This document shows, in pieces, positions 1 through 7,668 of a stretch of 39,276 nucleotides of DNA. Source of the DNA: CAYWNK01 sp964459495 (lineage in GTDB: Bacteria; Planctomycetota; UBA1135; GCA-002686595). The stretch is taken from contig CAYWNK010000024.1 of the NCBI GenBank assembly GCA_964459495.1, forward strand, positions 1 through 39,276. The letters run 5' to 3'. The number at the start of each line of letters is the position of its first letter. Position 1 is the stretch's first letter. The notes below the pieces were generated by a model. That model saw only the letters and a program-made list of their open reading frames with translations. It was not told where the DNA came from and did not search any database. The position numbers and the translations under genes were made by a program.

Positions 1-896
1 GCAACAAGTTGCGGCTAGGCCACCACCGCGGCAATCGCTTCACCCTGCGCCTGAGGGGGATCGAAGCGGGGCGGCGGGCGGATGTCGAGCGGGTGCTCGA
101 CCGGCTGGCAAGCCATGGTCTGCCCAACTACTTCGGTTCCCAGCGCTTCGGGCGCACAGGCCACGCGGCGGAGCTTGGTCGGCTGCTGGTGGCGGGGGAT
201 GGGGACGGGTACATCCGCGCGTTGGTGCACCCCGACCACGCGGGCGAGGGCGGAGCGGCGGCGGAGTTGGCCCGGGTGATCGAGGCCGGAGAGCGCGGCG
301 CCTACCGGGGCCTCGGGCGCCTGGCCGGGGCCCTGGATGCGGACCTCGCGGCGTTGGCGCGCCAGCTCGCGCGGCGTCCCGGCAGCCTGAATTCCGCCGT
401 TCGAGCCGTGCCCAAGGCCACCCGTCGCTTCCACGTCAACGCGCTGCAGAGCTTGGCCTTCAACGCCGTCCTGGGGCGGCGCCTGGCCCTGTCCGGGGAT
501 CTGGCCCTGCTTCCGGGGGACCTGGCACAGAAGCACGACTCCCTGGGCTGCTTCCACGTGGAGGATCTACCCGTTGAGACCGCCCGGGCCGAGCGCCTGG
601 AGATCAGCCCCACCGGACCCCTACCGGGTCCCAAGATGGACGTGCCACTTGGGCCTGCGGGGGAGCTGGAGGCCGAGGTTCTGGGCCAGCTGGACCTGGA
701 ATCGAGTTCGTTTGGGGGCTTGGCGGGCGGAATCGGAGCCCGCGGCGCCCGGCGGGCGCTGCGCGTGCCCCTGGGCTCACTGTGCAGGGAATGGGCTTCT
801 CAGGACCTGATTTTGAGCTTTGGGCTGCCCAAGGGCAGCTACGCGACCGCCCTGGTGGAGGAGCTGGCCAAGCGCTGGGGAGGGTTCTCCCCATGA
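1..896 (+). CDS. truD: tRNA pseudouridine synthase TruD, C-terminal part (5' end outside window)
   Basis: TruD converts uridine 13 of certain tRNAs to pseudouridine in the cytoplasm. The frame is already open at the window edge and reads NKLRLGHHRGNRFTLRLRG, a typical TruD segment, so the true start and the N-terminal catalytic Asp lie upstream. Further family motifs are visible: LPNYFGSQRFG (the G-x-PNYFG-x-QRFG block), QSLAFNAVLGRR, and ISPTGPLPGPKM near the end of the insertion domain. The TTG at position 9 is in frame but is only an internal Leu codon. The stop overlaps the ATG of the next gene by 4 nt, which suggests co-transcription. Identification is confident; only the left boundary is arbitrary. 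Confidence 0.93.
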   Translation, partial: NKLRLGHHRGNRFTLRLRGIEAGRRADVERVLDRLASHGLPNYFGSQRFGRTGHAAELGRLLVAGDGDGYIRALVHPDHAGEGGAAAELARVIEAGERGAYRGLGRLAGALDADLAALARQLARRPGSLNSAVRAVPKATRRFHVNALQSLAFNAVLGRRLALSGDLALLPGDLAQKHDSLGCFHVEDLPVETARAERLEISPTGPLPGPKMDVPLGPAGELEAEVLGQLDLESSSFGGLAGGIGARGARRALRVPLGSLCREWASQDLILSFGLPKGSYATALVEELAKRWGGFSP

Positions 897-1408
897 CTCC
901 CGCCCAGAACGGCCAGCAGGGCTCCACTTCCGGGGTGCCCCCTGCCGAAGAGCACCCTGTCCCCATGACTACGACCGTCTTTGTTCCCGGTGCAGCGATC
1001 CGGCGTGGGCCTGATCGCCGTGTGAGCCCGACCCCGCGGATCTCCCGCTACACCCTGCTGGGCGGGCGCCGCAAGAGCGTGCGCCGTGATGCGGAGCGGG
1101 AAGGGACCTACGTGGACGTCTACGGGCTAGCGGCCGTCCTTGCCGTGGTATGGGTGGCTCTCATGAATATGGGGGACTCCTACTTCACGATGGTCCACCT
1201 GCAGTCGGGGGGCATCGAGCTGAACCCGGTGGCCGCCTTCCTCCTGACCACGGGCCGCGTTGGGTTCGTCTTGGCCAAGGGCCTGATGATCACCATCGCT
1301 CTAGCGGTGCTGGTGCTGCACAAGAACTTCTGGCTCGCCCGCGTGGGCCTGTGGGTGGCGGCGGGCTCCTACACCCTCCTGAACATCTACCACCTGAGCT
1401 TGTTCTAG
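893..1408 (+). CDS. DUF5658 family membrane protein
   Basis: This 171-aa protein has a polar, Arg-rich N-terminal half of about 85 residues, probably cytoplasmic, followed by three predicted membrane helices. The helix region carries a DUF5658-like signature: GDSYFTMVHLQSGGIELNPV, then a helix with FVLAKG, then a last helix ending NIYHLSLF. The function of the family is not known. I chose the ATG at 893 because it overlaps the truD stop (ATGA) and has a strong GGGGAGGG Shine-Dalgarno 8 nt upstream. A shorter start at 965 (MTTTVFVPG) is possible and would remove a low-complexity leader. The gene is probably in one operon with truD. Confidence 0.75.
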   Translation: MTPAQNGQQGSTSGVPPAEEHPVPMTTTVFVPGAAIRRGPDRRVSPTPRISRYTLLGGRRKSVRRDAEREGTYVDVYGLAAVLAVVWVALMNMGDSYFTMVHLQSGGIELNPVAAFLLTTGRVGFVLAKGLMITIALAVLVLHKNFWLARVGLWVAAGSYTLLNIYHLSLF

Positions 1409-1468
1409 GCCGGCGATGCGGTGGTAATCTGTTGGGAAGACGGGGCCCCGAGCGTCGTCTACCACCTG

Positions 1469-2509
1469 ATGATCCAAGCGTCGAGCAGGGGAGCGGCTGA
1501 GCAGGCCTGTGTGGTCACCGGCGGAGCGGGCTTCGTGGGCAGCGCGGTTGTGCGCTGGGCCCTGCGGCAGGGCTACCGAGTGCTCGTGGTCGACGATCTG
1601 TCCTCGGGGAAACTCGAGCGCCTGCCCATGGCTCACGGGCACCTGGAGCTCCGCCGCCAGGATGCGGCAGGGGCCGGGGTGTTGGCCGCGGCGCTGACGG
1701 ACAGCGGTGCGACGCGGCTGTTGCACCTCGCCGGGCCGGTCGGGGTGCGCCGGGTGCTGAGCGACCCGGGGGCGGCAGAGGCCCAAATTCTGGCCTTGGG
1801 CCGGGCCGTGATCGCTGAGCTCGCCTCGCTGCCGTCCCCGCGGCCCAGACTCTTCGCTGCCTCGACCTCCGAGGTCTACGCCGAGCAGCTGGGGCCCATG
1901 GGGGAGGATTCTCCCCTGCGGGCGCCGGGCGGCGCGGCGCGTTGGTGCTACGCGCTCGCCAAGCGGGCCTGCGAGGAGCGCTTCGACCGCAGCGGGCTGT
2001 GGCCGGAGGCCAGGGGGCCCGTGCACCTGCGCCTGTTCAACGTGGTGGGTCCGGGCCAGGACGCGGATGGCGGCATGGTGCTGCCCACCTTCTTGACCCA
2101 CGCCCTTGCGGGCCGTCCGCTGCCGGTGCATGGGGATGGAAGGCAAGAGCGGACCTACGGCTACATCGACGATGTGGCCGCGGACATCGGCCGCCTGGTG
2201 TTCGAGCTGGATGCTCCTCCCGGAGCCCTGAACCTGGGCGGCAGCGCGGCGGCGAGTGCGACGGAGCTGGCGGAGCTCGTGCTGCGCACGGTTGCAGCGG
2301 AGGGCGGGCCGCGAGGGCAGCTGCGACGCGTGGACCCGGCCGCACTGATGGAGGGTTTCGCGGAGGTTCAGCGACGCGAGCCCAACCTGGCGCGCGCGCG
2401 CGCGCTCGGCCTGGGCGAGTCTTGCCGCAGTCTGAATGCGATCGTGGAAGGCACCCTGGCGGCCCTCTTGCCGGGGCGCAAGCTGCCGTGCGCATCGCCC
2501 GGATCCTGA
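1469..2509 (+). CDS. NAD(P)-dependent epimerase/dehydratase (extended SDR, nucleotide-sugar type)
   Basis: This 346-aa extended short-chain dehydrogenase/reductase probably interconverts or dehydrates a nucleotide sugar in the cytoplasm. The dinucleotide-binding motif TGGAGFVG is at residues 17-24, the VDDLSSG turn that binds the cofactor ribose follows, the catalytic-region STSEVY is present, and the YxxxK pair is Y161/K165 (YALAK). HGDGRQERTYGYIDDVA matches the C-terminal substrate-binding part of UDP-glucose 4-epimerase / UDP-glucuronate decarboxylase relatives. Exact specificity cannot be read from the sequence. The ATG at 1469 gives a normal N-terminus; an in-frame GTG at 1421 would add 16 residues. 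Its 3' end overlaps the next glycosyltransferase gene by 22 nt, so it opens the glycan cluster and may supply its donor sugar. Confidence 0.85.
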   Translation: MIQASSRGAAEQACVVTGGAGFVGSAVVRWALRQGYRVLVVDDLSSGKLERLPMAHGHLELRRQDAAGAGVLAAALTDSGATRLLHLAGPVGVRRVLSDPGAAEAQILALGRAVIAELASLPSPRPRLFAASTSEVYAEQLGPMGEDSPLRAPGGAARWCYALAKRACEERFDRSGLWPEARGPVHLRLFNVVGPGQDADGGMVLPTFLTHALAGRPLPVHGDGRQERTYGYIDDVAADIGRLVFELDAPPGALNLGGSAAASATELAELVLRTVAAEGGPRGQLRRVDPAALMEGFAEVQRREPNLARARALGLGESCRSLNAIVEGTLAALLPGRKLPCASPGS

Positions 2510-3654
2510 CGCGCATGAACCTGGGAGGACCCGCGCGGCAGGTCCTCGCCAGCGACCCCTGGCTCCAGGCCAAGGGGCACGAGGTGCTGGTGTTGGCCGG
2601 CGAGCCTGAGCCAGGGGAAGGGGACCTACGGGCAGAGCTGAGCTCGGCGGGGGTGCGCGTGGAGGGGGTCCCAAGCTTGGGTCGACGCATGCGTCCGATC
2701 GCCGACCGGCGGGCGGGGCGCGAGATCCGGCGGGCCCTTGAGGACTTCGGGCCGGACGTCGTGCACACCCACGCTTCCAAGGCCGGTGCGCTCGGAAGGC
2801 GGGCCGCCTGGGCGCTGGGCATTCCCACCCTACACACCTTCCATGGGCATGTCCTGGAGGGCTACTTTCCGGCACCGGTGAACCTGGTGCTGCGCGCACT
2901 AGAGCGGGGGATGGCACGGCGCACCCAGCGTGTACTCGCGGTGTCCCACGCGACGGCGGCGGATCTCATGCGGCTGCGTATCGTGGCCCCGGAAAACCTG
3001 CATGTGCAGCTCGCGGGACTCGTGCTCGAGCCTTTCCTGGAGCCAGCGGCCTTCGAGGGCGCCCTGCGGGGCCGGCTGGGCCTAGGGCCCGAGGACATCC
3101 TGGCGGGCGTGGTCGGGCGGTTGGCGGAGGTCAAGCGCCCCCTGTTGGCCCTGCGCGCATTCGCCCGTGCCGCGGAACGGGACTCCCGGCTGCACCTGGC
3201 CTTCGTGGGGGACGGGGAGCGGAGGCCGGCCCTGGAGGCGCTGCTCGGCTCGATTTCGGAAGACTTGGCCTCGCGCGTGCACCTCGTCGGTGCGCACACC
3301 AGAATGGCGCCGGTGATGCAGGACCTCGATCTCGTGCTCGGTGCCTCGCGCTCGGAGGGACTGCCCCTGGCTTTTGTCGAAGCCGGGGCGGCCGCCCTGC
3401 CCGTGGTGTCGACTCCGGTCGGCGGGGTTCCCGAGCTCGTCGAGCACGGACGAACGGGCCTACTGATGGACGGGGAGGTCGGACTCGCGGCGGGTCTCCT
3501 GGAGCTGGCTGGCGACATGGACCTGCGCCTGCGCCTTGGCGCTGCAGCCCGCGAACGGGTGCTGGAACGGCACTCAGCCGAGGCCCTCGGTCGTGGTCTC
3601 GAAGGTCACTATCGGGCGGTGTTGGGCGGCGGACCCACGGGCGGTTCCCAATGA
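2488..3654 (+). CDS. Glycosyltransferase family 4
   Basis: This 388-aa retaining GT-B glycosyltransferase probably moves a sugar from a nucleotide donor to a lipid-linked or growing glycan at the cytoplasmic membrane face. The N-terminal Rossmann domain starts RIARILTRMNLGGPARQV and includes HTHASKAGALGRRAAW and HTFHGHVLEGYF. The C-terminal donor domain has GVVGRLAEVKRP and the E-x7-E motif with E290 and E298 (SEGLPLAFVEAG), followed by PVGGVPELVEHGRTGLL. I chose the GTG at 2488 because it keeps the first beta-strand; the ATG at 2515 would cut it. The open frame extends far upstream, but that part is out of frame with the real epimerase gene and is not coding. Acceptor and donor are unknown. 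Confidence 0.86.
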   Translation: MRIARILTRMNLGGPARQVLASDPWLQAKGHEVLVLAGEPEPGEGDLRAELSSAGVRVEGVPSLGRRMRPIADRRAGREIRRALEDFGPDVVHTHASKAGALGRRAAWALGIPTLHTFHGHVLEGYFPAPVNLVLRALERGMARRTQRVLAVSHATAADLMRLRIVAPENLHVQLAGLVLEPFLEPAAFEGALRGRLGLGPEDILAGVVGRLAEVKRPLLALRAFARAAERDSRLHLAFVGDGERRPALEALLGSISEDLASRVHLVGAHTRMAPVMQDLDLVLGASRSEGLPLAFVEAGAAALPVVSTPVGGVPELVEHGRTGLLMDGEVGLAAGLLELAGDMDLRLRLGAAARERVLERHSAEALGRGLEGHYRAVLGGGPTGGSQ

Positions 3655-4796
3655 ACCTGCTCATGGTCAGCGGCGACCGCCAGGTGGCCATCGGCGAGAA
3701 GGGCCCCTTCTTCTCGATGCAAGCCGAGTTCAGCCGCTACTTCGATCGGATCGACGTGCTCTGTCCGCGGCCGGATGCGGAGCCCACGGTTCGCGTGATC
3801 CACGACAACGTTCACTTCCATACCGCCCCTTGCAGCAGGCGGGGGATGCCTACCTGGATCGCCGACCAGGGCGAGCGCCTGCAGCGCGAGCACGGCCATC
3901 GACTGATCGTGAGCCACGACTACGGCTTCTTCTACAACGGCATGGGGTCGGCGCACCTGTCCCGGCGTTGCCGGATTCCCTATCTCTCCGAGATTCACCA
4001 CGTGCCCGGTTATCCCATCGCGGTCGGCGTGCGGGAGCGCATCGATCGCTTGGCGGCCCGTGTCTATGTGCGCTGGGCCCGTGGGCGGGCGGCCGCCTTT
4101 CGCGTCGTCAACACCGAGCAGATGCCGGAACTCCTACGCCGCTGGGGCGTGCCGGCCCACAAGATCCTCGTATTGCCCAGCCAGTACATCGACTTCTCGG
4201 TTTTCCACCCTGGCGCCGGCGGAACCGGAGACTCGGCGAAGTACGACCTGTGCTTCGTCGGCCGTATGGTGGCCAACAAGCGCGTCGACGTCATTCTGGA
4301 GGCGATGGCGATTTGCGGCCGGAGCGGCGCGCCCCTGCGCGGGGTCTTCGTGGGCAAGGGACCGCTGCGGGACAAGCTCCAGCAAAAAGCCAAGGAGCTG
4401 GGCGTGGATGCGACCTGGATCGAGTGGGTCGATGAACCCTCCGATCTGGCGGCGATCTATGCGCAGAGCCGCACGGTGGTGTGCGCGTCCACCTGTGAGG
4501 GCGGTCCGCGCTACACCGTGGAAGCGATGGCCTGCGAAGTCCCGGCGGTTTCGACCCCCGTCGGGGTCATGGGCGATCTGCTCAGCGACGGTAGCTGCGG
4601 CGCGCTTGCGGGCTTCAGCGCCCACGAGCTGAGCGTCAGCCTGAGCGGCGTGCTCGAGAACGAAGAGCTGCGCGTGCGGCTCGGTAAGAAAGCAGCCGCT
4701 GCTGTGCAGCCCTATGAATATGCCCGTGCGTTGGGCATCTATGCCAACGGCCTGCGCCTGCTTGCTGGCGAACCTGAAACGCAGCCATGCGCCTAG
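3651..4796 (+). CDS. Glycosyltransferase family 4
   Basis: This 381-aa protein is a second GT-B family 4 enzyme. The N-terminal acceptor domain begins MNLLMVSGDRQVAIGEKGPF. The C-terminal donor domain shows LCFVGRMVANKRVDVILEA, a typical K-containing donor loop, and the E-x7-E motif E283/E291 in CEGGPRYTVEAMAC, then VPAVSTPVGVMGDLLSDG. It starts 4 nt inside the preceding gene (ATGA) and overlaps the following one by 10 nt, so it is very likely translated together with both. Role: addition of one sugar in the glycan built by this cluster; linkage and donor are unknown. Confidence 0.85.
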   Translation: MNLLMVSGDRQVAIGEKGPFFSMQAEFSRYFDRIDVLCPRPDAEPTVRVIHDNVHFHTAPCSRRGMPTWIADQGERLQREHGHRLIVSHDYGFFYNGMGSAHLSRRCRIPYLSEIHHVPGYPIAVGVRERIDRLAARVYVRWARGRAAAFRVVNTEQMPELLRRWGVPAHKILVLPSQYIDFSVFHPGAGGTGDSAKYDLCFVGRMVANKRVDVILEAMAICGRSGAPLRGVFVGKGPLRDKLQQKAKELGVDATWIEWVDEPSDLAAIYAQSRTVVCASTCEGGPRYTVEAMACEVPAVSTPVGVMGDLLSDGSCGALAGFSAHELSVSLSGVLENEELRVRLGKKAAAAVQPYEYARALGIYANGLRLLAGEPETQPCA

Positions 4797-5872
4797 TCTT
4801 CGTTACACAGGTGCTCGACCGCGGGGACGCGGTGCTGGGTTTCGTCTGCCGCTGGATCGAGGGCCTGGCCCGGCATGTCGAAGAGCTGCGCATCGTCGCG
4901 CTCGAGGTGGGGGACACGACGGGGCTGCCCGCCAACGTGAGCGTGCGCGAGCTGGGCCGGCGGGGAACCCTCAAGCGCCTATTGCGCTACCGCGGCCTGC
5001 TGTCGGAGGCGTTCGGCCGCGATGGTTTTGACCAACTGCTCACGCACATGGTGCCGCGCTATTCGACGCTCGGTGACGGGGTGGCCCGCCGCCACGGCGC
5101 GGGACACGCCCTCTGGTACACGCACAAGGGGGTCGATAGGCGTCTGATTCAGGCCGTAAAAAAGGTCGATCTGGTGTTTACCGCCAGCGCGGAATCGATG
5201 CGCGTGGAGACCTCGAAGAGGCGCGTGACCGGCCACGGGATCGACCTGCGGCACTTCCCGGCGCGGGCCGACGGGACGGCCTTCGAGCGGGGCGAAGGAC
5301 CGGCGCGCGTGCTGTCGGTCGGTCGCATGACGCCGGCGAAGGATCCGCTCTGCGTCGTTGGGGCGGTGCACGGACTCGTGGACCAGGGGATCGACGTCGA
5401 GCTGCACTGGGCTGGCGGCGGGTTGGCGGCAGGGGACACGACCTTTGCCGATGAGGTACGCGCCAAAGTGGCGAGCCTGGGGCTCGGGGGACGCGTGCAG
5501 CTGCTTGGGGATGTGCCTCACGGACGCATTCCCCAGGTGATCGGGGAAGCGGATCTCATGCTCTCGGCCAGTCGCACGGGAAGCGTGGACAAGGCGGTGC
5601 TGGAGGCGATGGCATGCGGTGTGCCAGCAATCACCTGCAACGAGTCCTTCCCCGCGATTTTTGCCGAACTTGGCCAGTCGGTCGCCAGCGGGTTGCTGTT
5701 CGAGTCCGGCAACGGCGAGCAGCTACGGGATCGGGCCTCCGTGCTACTGGGCAAGACTGCCGCCGAGCGAAGGGAGCTGGGATCGAAGCTGCGCGCGATT
5801 GTCGAGCGCGACCACGAGGTCGATGCCTTGATGGGCGAGCTCGTGCGGCAGATGGCGGAGCTGCGGCCTTGA
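4787..5872 (+). CDS. Glycosyltransferase family 4 (variant E-x7-E motif)
   Basis: This 361-aa GT-B protein has the family 4 donor domain: RVLSVGRMTPAKDPLCVVGA, a basic loop for the nucleotide phosphate, VQLLGDVPHGRIPQV, and then SRTGSVDKAVLEAMACGVPA. The usual first glutamate of E-x7-E is a glycine here, while the second (LEAMACG) is kept; relatives with an S-x-T-G-S-x-D-K signature are known, so this need not mean loss of activity. The N-terminal half contains LLTHMVPRYSTL and LWYTHKGVD, with His residues that may line the acceptor site. It overlaps both neighbours (10 nt and 4 nt), consistent with tight coupling in the glycan operon. Confidence 0.82.
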   Translation: MRLVFVTQVLDRGDAVLGFVCRWIEGLARHVEELRIVALEVGDTTGLPANVSVRELGRRGTLKRLLRYRGLLSEAFGRDGFDQLLTHMVPRYSTLGDGVARRHGAGHALWYTHKGVDRRLIQAVKKVDLVFTASAESMRVETSKRRVTGHGIDLRHFPARADGTAFERGEGPARVLSVGRMTPAKDPLCVVGAVHGLVDQGIDVELHWAGGGLAAGDTTFADEVRAKVASLGLGGRVQLLGDVPHGRIPQVIGEADLMLSASRTGSVDKAVLEAMACGVPAITCNESFPAIFAELGQSVASGLLFESGNGEQLRDRASVLLGKTAAERRELGSKLRAIVERDHEVDALMGELVRQMAELRP

Positions 5873-7656
5873 GCGGCGCGGCGGCGTCGTCGTCCCCGGC
5901 TACGGTGGTTCGGTCCGAGCTCTGCACGCCCCTTCGGGCGGTTTTGAGCTGGATGCTGGCCACCGAGCGCGGACCGGGGGAGTTGATTTGCCCCTTTCAC
6001 GGCATCGAACACACCGGCAAGAGCGCAGGGGCGGTCGTGATCGCCTGCGCACTCGCGCGGCACGATCCGGCAGCGGACGGCGATGAGCTGTTCGAGGTCG
6101 CCCGCCGCGTGGGCCTGCGCATTGCGAGCCGCCTGGAGCGCGAGGGCGACAGCACCTGCTTCACCTTCCGGCCGGGACGCCACGACCCCTACAATTGCTC
6201 GAACAACGTGATCGACGGGGGAGCCTGCTCGGACGCTTTGGCGGAGGTCGTGCAGACATTCGGCGATCGACTGAGCGCCGAGGATCGGGAAGCGCTCGTG
6301 CACGCATCTGTGCACCACGCGCAGACCTACCTGCGCTATGCGATCATGGACAAGGGCATCCCAGCGCAGAAGGCGTGGGCGATGACGGGGGCGGCGCAGG
6401 CCTACGACCTGGTCGGGCACGAAGTGCTCAAGCTGGCGGTGACCGAGGGAGCACGGCTGCTGTCCGGGCTCCAACACAGCGACGGTAGCTTCCCGTATCA
6501 CCCGGTGGATGCGTCCCCCGGGCATCGGGGCGCCTCGGACGTGAGCGCCTTCTACCAATCACGGGTGACCGCATTCGCCCACTTTGCCCTGGAGCGGGCG
6601 GGACTCGATGCGGCCGCTAAGCCCCACGGGGAGTCCCTGCGGCGCGGGCTGGGTTTTCTGCTGGCCCTGCAGGGGCCCAAGGGCCGCAAGGTCGGAGGAA
6701 TCGAGGCCAAGCCCTGGTACTGGCAGGGTCCCTATGAGGTGGCGAGCCACCCCTTCGACGTCTACGCGCTGGCTGCGGGCTGGCGGGTCTTCCGGCGGCG
6801 CGAGCTTGCGCAGGGGGCGCGCGCAGCGTGGACCAGCTGGCGCGCGCACCTGGATGTTGAGGGGCAGATTCAAGACCACCTGCCCTCCCAGGGGCGCAGC
6901 TACCAGTGCCCGTTCTTCTGGGCGGGGCATGCCTCGTGGATGGCCCGCGCCCTGCCGGAGCTGGACTCGATCTGGAACCTGGAGGATGACCCGCCGAGCG
7001 GAGCGGCGGGGATGCTGCTGGCCTGTGAACACTACCCCGACGCCAACCTGGTCCGACTGGAAGACGACGTCATCGTCGCCTGGGTGCGCGGGGGGCGACC
7101 GCCGTTCAATCTGCACCATGGCAGCCCACGGGGGGCGGGGCTGCTGCAGGTGGTGCGGCGTTCGGACGGCGAGCTGCTCATTCCGCGCGGGCCCTTTGGG
7201 GGCCGCGAGGAGGGCGAGTGGCGCGGCGCCTGGGGCCTGCCCTCCCCGCGCCGTGGCTGGAACGCCGCGGGCGGGGAGCTGCGCTTCGGCCTGTGGCTCG
7301 CCCGCAACGCGTGGCGCGGCAAACGCCCACTGGAGGCGGCGCTCAGCGTGCCGCGCATCCTGTGGCGCGGGGTCGGCCGGGCCACGAGCCCGCGGGTCTC
7401 GAGCGCCTTCGACCGTTCGCCGTCGGTCCAGATGCTGGGGGACGGGGTGATGCTGGAAAGCCGCCTGGCCCTCGCCGACGGATCGCCGATTCCCGGGACG
7501 GGACTCCTGCGCCAGTTCCGGATCGACGGGGACGGTCTGGTGGTGGAGGAGCACGCCCAGGCCGCGGCCCGTGTCCGGCGCCTGGGCTACAACATGCCTG
7601 CCGCGGCCCGGGACGTGGTGCGCTCCAACGGACGTCTGTCCTACCGGCTGGGGTAA
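5869..7656 (+). CDS. Uncharacterised protein, possibly alpha/alpha-toroid glycan-acting enzyme
   Basis: I do not recognise a named family for this 595-aa protein. The first two thirds is helix-rich and carries motifs resembling those in (alpha/alpha)-toroid proteins such as heparinase-like lyases, squalene-cyclase-like folds and unsaturated glycosyl hydrolases: ICPFHGIEHTGKSAG, CSNNVIDGGACSDALAEVV, QHSDGSFPYHPVD (residues 202-214) and QGPYEVASHPFDVYALAAGW. The last third (from about residue 375) looks beta-rich, with RLEDDVIVAWVRGGRPPFNL and QFRIDGDGLVVEEHAQA, which recalls the beta-sandwich of heparinase II/III-type enzymes. No signal peptide is visible, so it may act in the cytoplasm. The start is the TTG at 5869, which overlaps the upstream stop (TTGA) and has GGCGGAG 8 nt before it; GTG 5905 and ATG 5953 are alternatives. 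The position between glycosyltransferases supports a glycan role. Gene confidence is high, function low. Confidence 0.7.
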   Translation: MSGAAASSSPATVVRSELCTPLRAVLSWMLATERGPGELICPFHGIEHTGKSAGAVVIACALARHDPAADGDELFEVARRVGLRIASRLEREGDSTCFTFRPGRHDPYNCSNNVIDGGACSDALAEVVQTFGDRLSAEDREALVHASVHHAQTYLRYAIMDKGIPAQKAWAMTGAAQAYDLVGHEVLKLAVTEGARLLSGLQHSDGSFPYHPVDASPGHRGASDVSAFYQSRVTAFAHFALERAGLDAAAKPHGESLRRGLGFLLALQGPKGRKVGGIEAKPWYWQGPYEVASHPFDVYALAAGWRVFRRRELAQGARAAWTSWRAHLDVEGQIQDHLPSQGRSYQCPFFWAGHASWMARALPELDSIWNLEDDPPSGAAGMLLACEHYPDANLVRLEDDVIVAWVRGGRPPFNLHHGSPRGAGLLQVVRRSDGELLIPRGPFGGREEGEWRGAWGLPSPRRGWNAAGGELRFGLWLARNAWRGKRPLEAALSVPRILWRGVGRATSPRVSSAFDRSPSVQMLGDGVMLESRLALADGSPIPGTGLLRQFRIDGDGLVVEEHAQAAARVRRLGYNMPAAARDVVRSNGRLSYRLG

Positions 7657-7668
7657 GCTCTTCTACCT

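Noticed and set aside
1301..2917. A 538-codon open frame on the minus strand
   Set aside because: It is antisense to the epimerase and GT4 genes, with Arg/Pro/His-rich composition and no recognisable motif; long antisense frames are common at this GC content.
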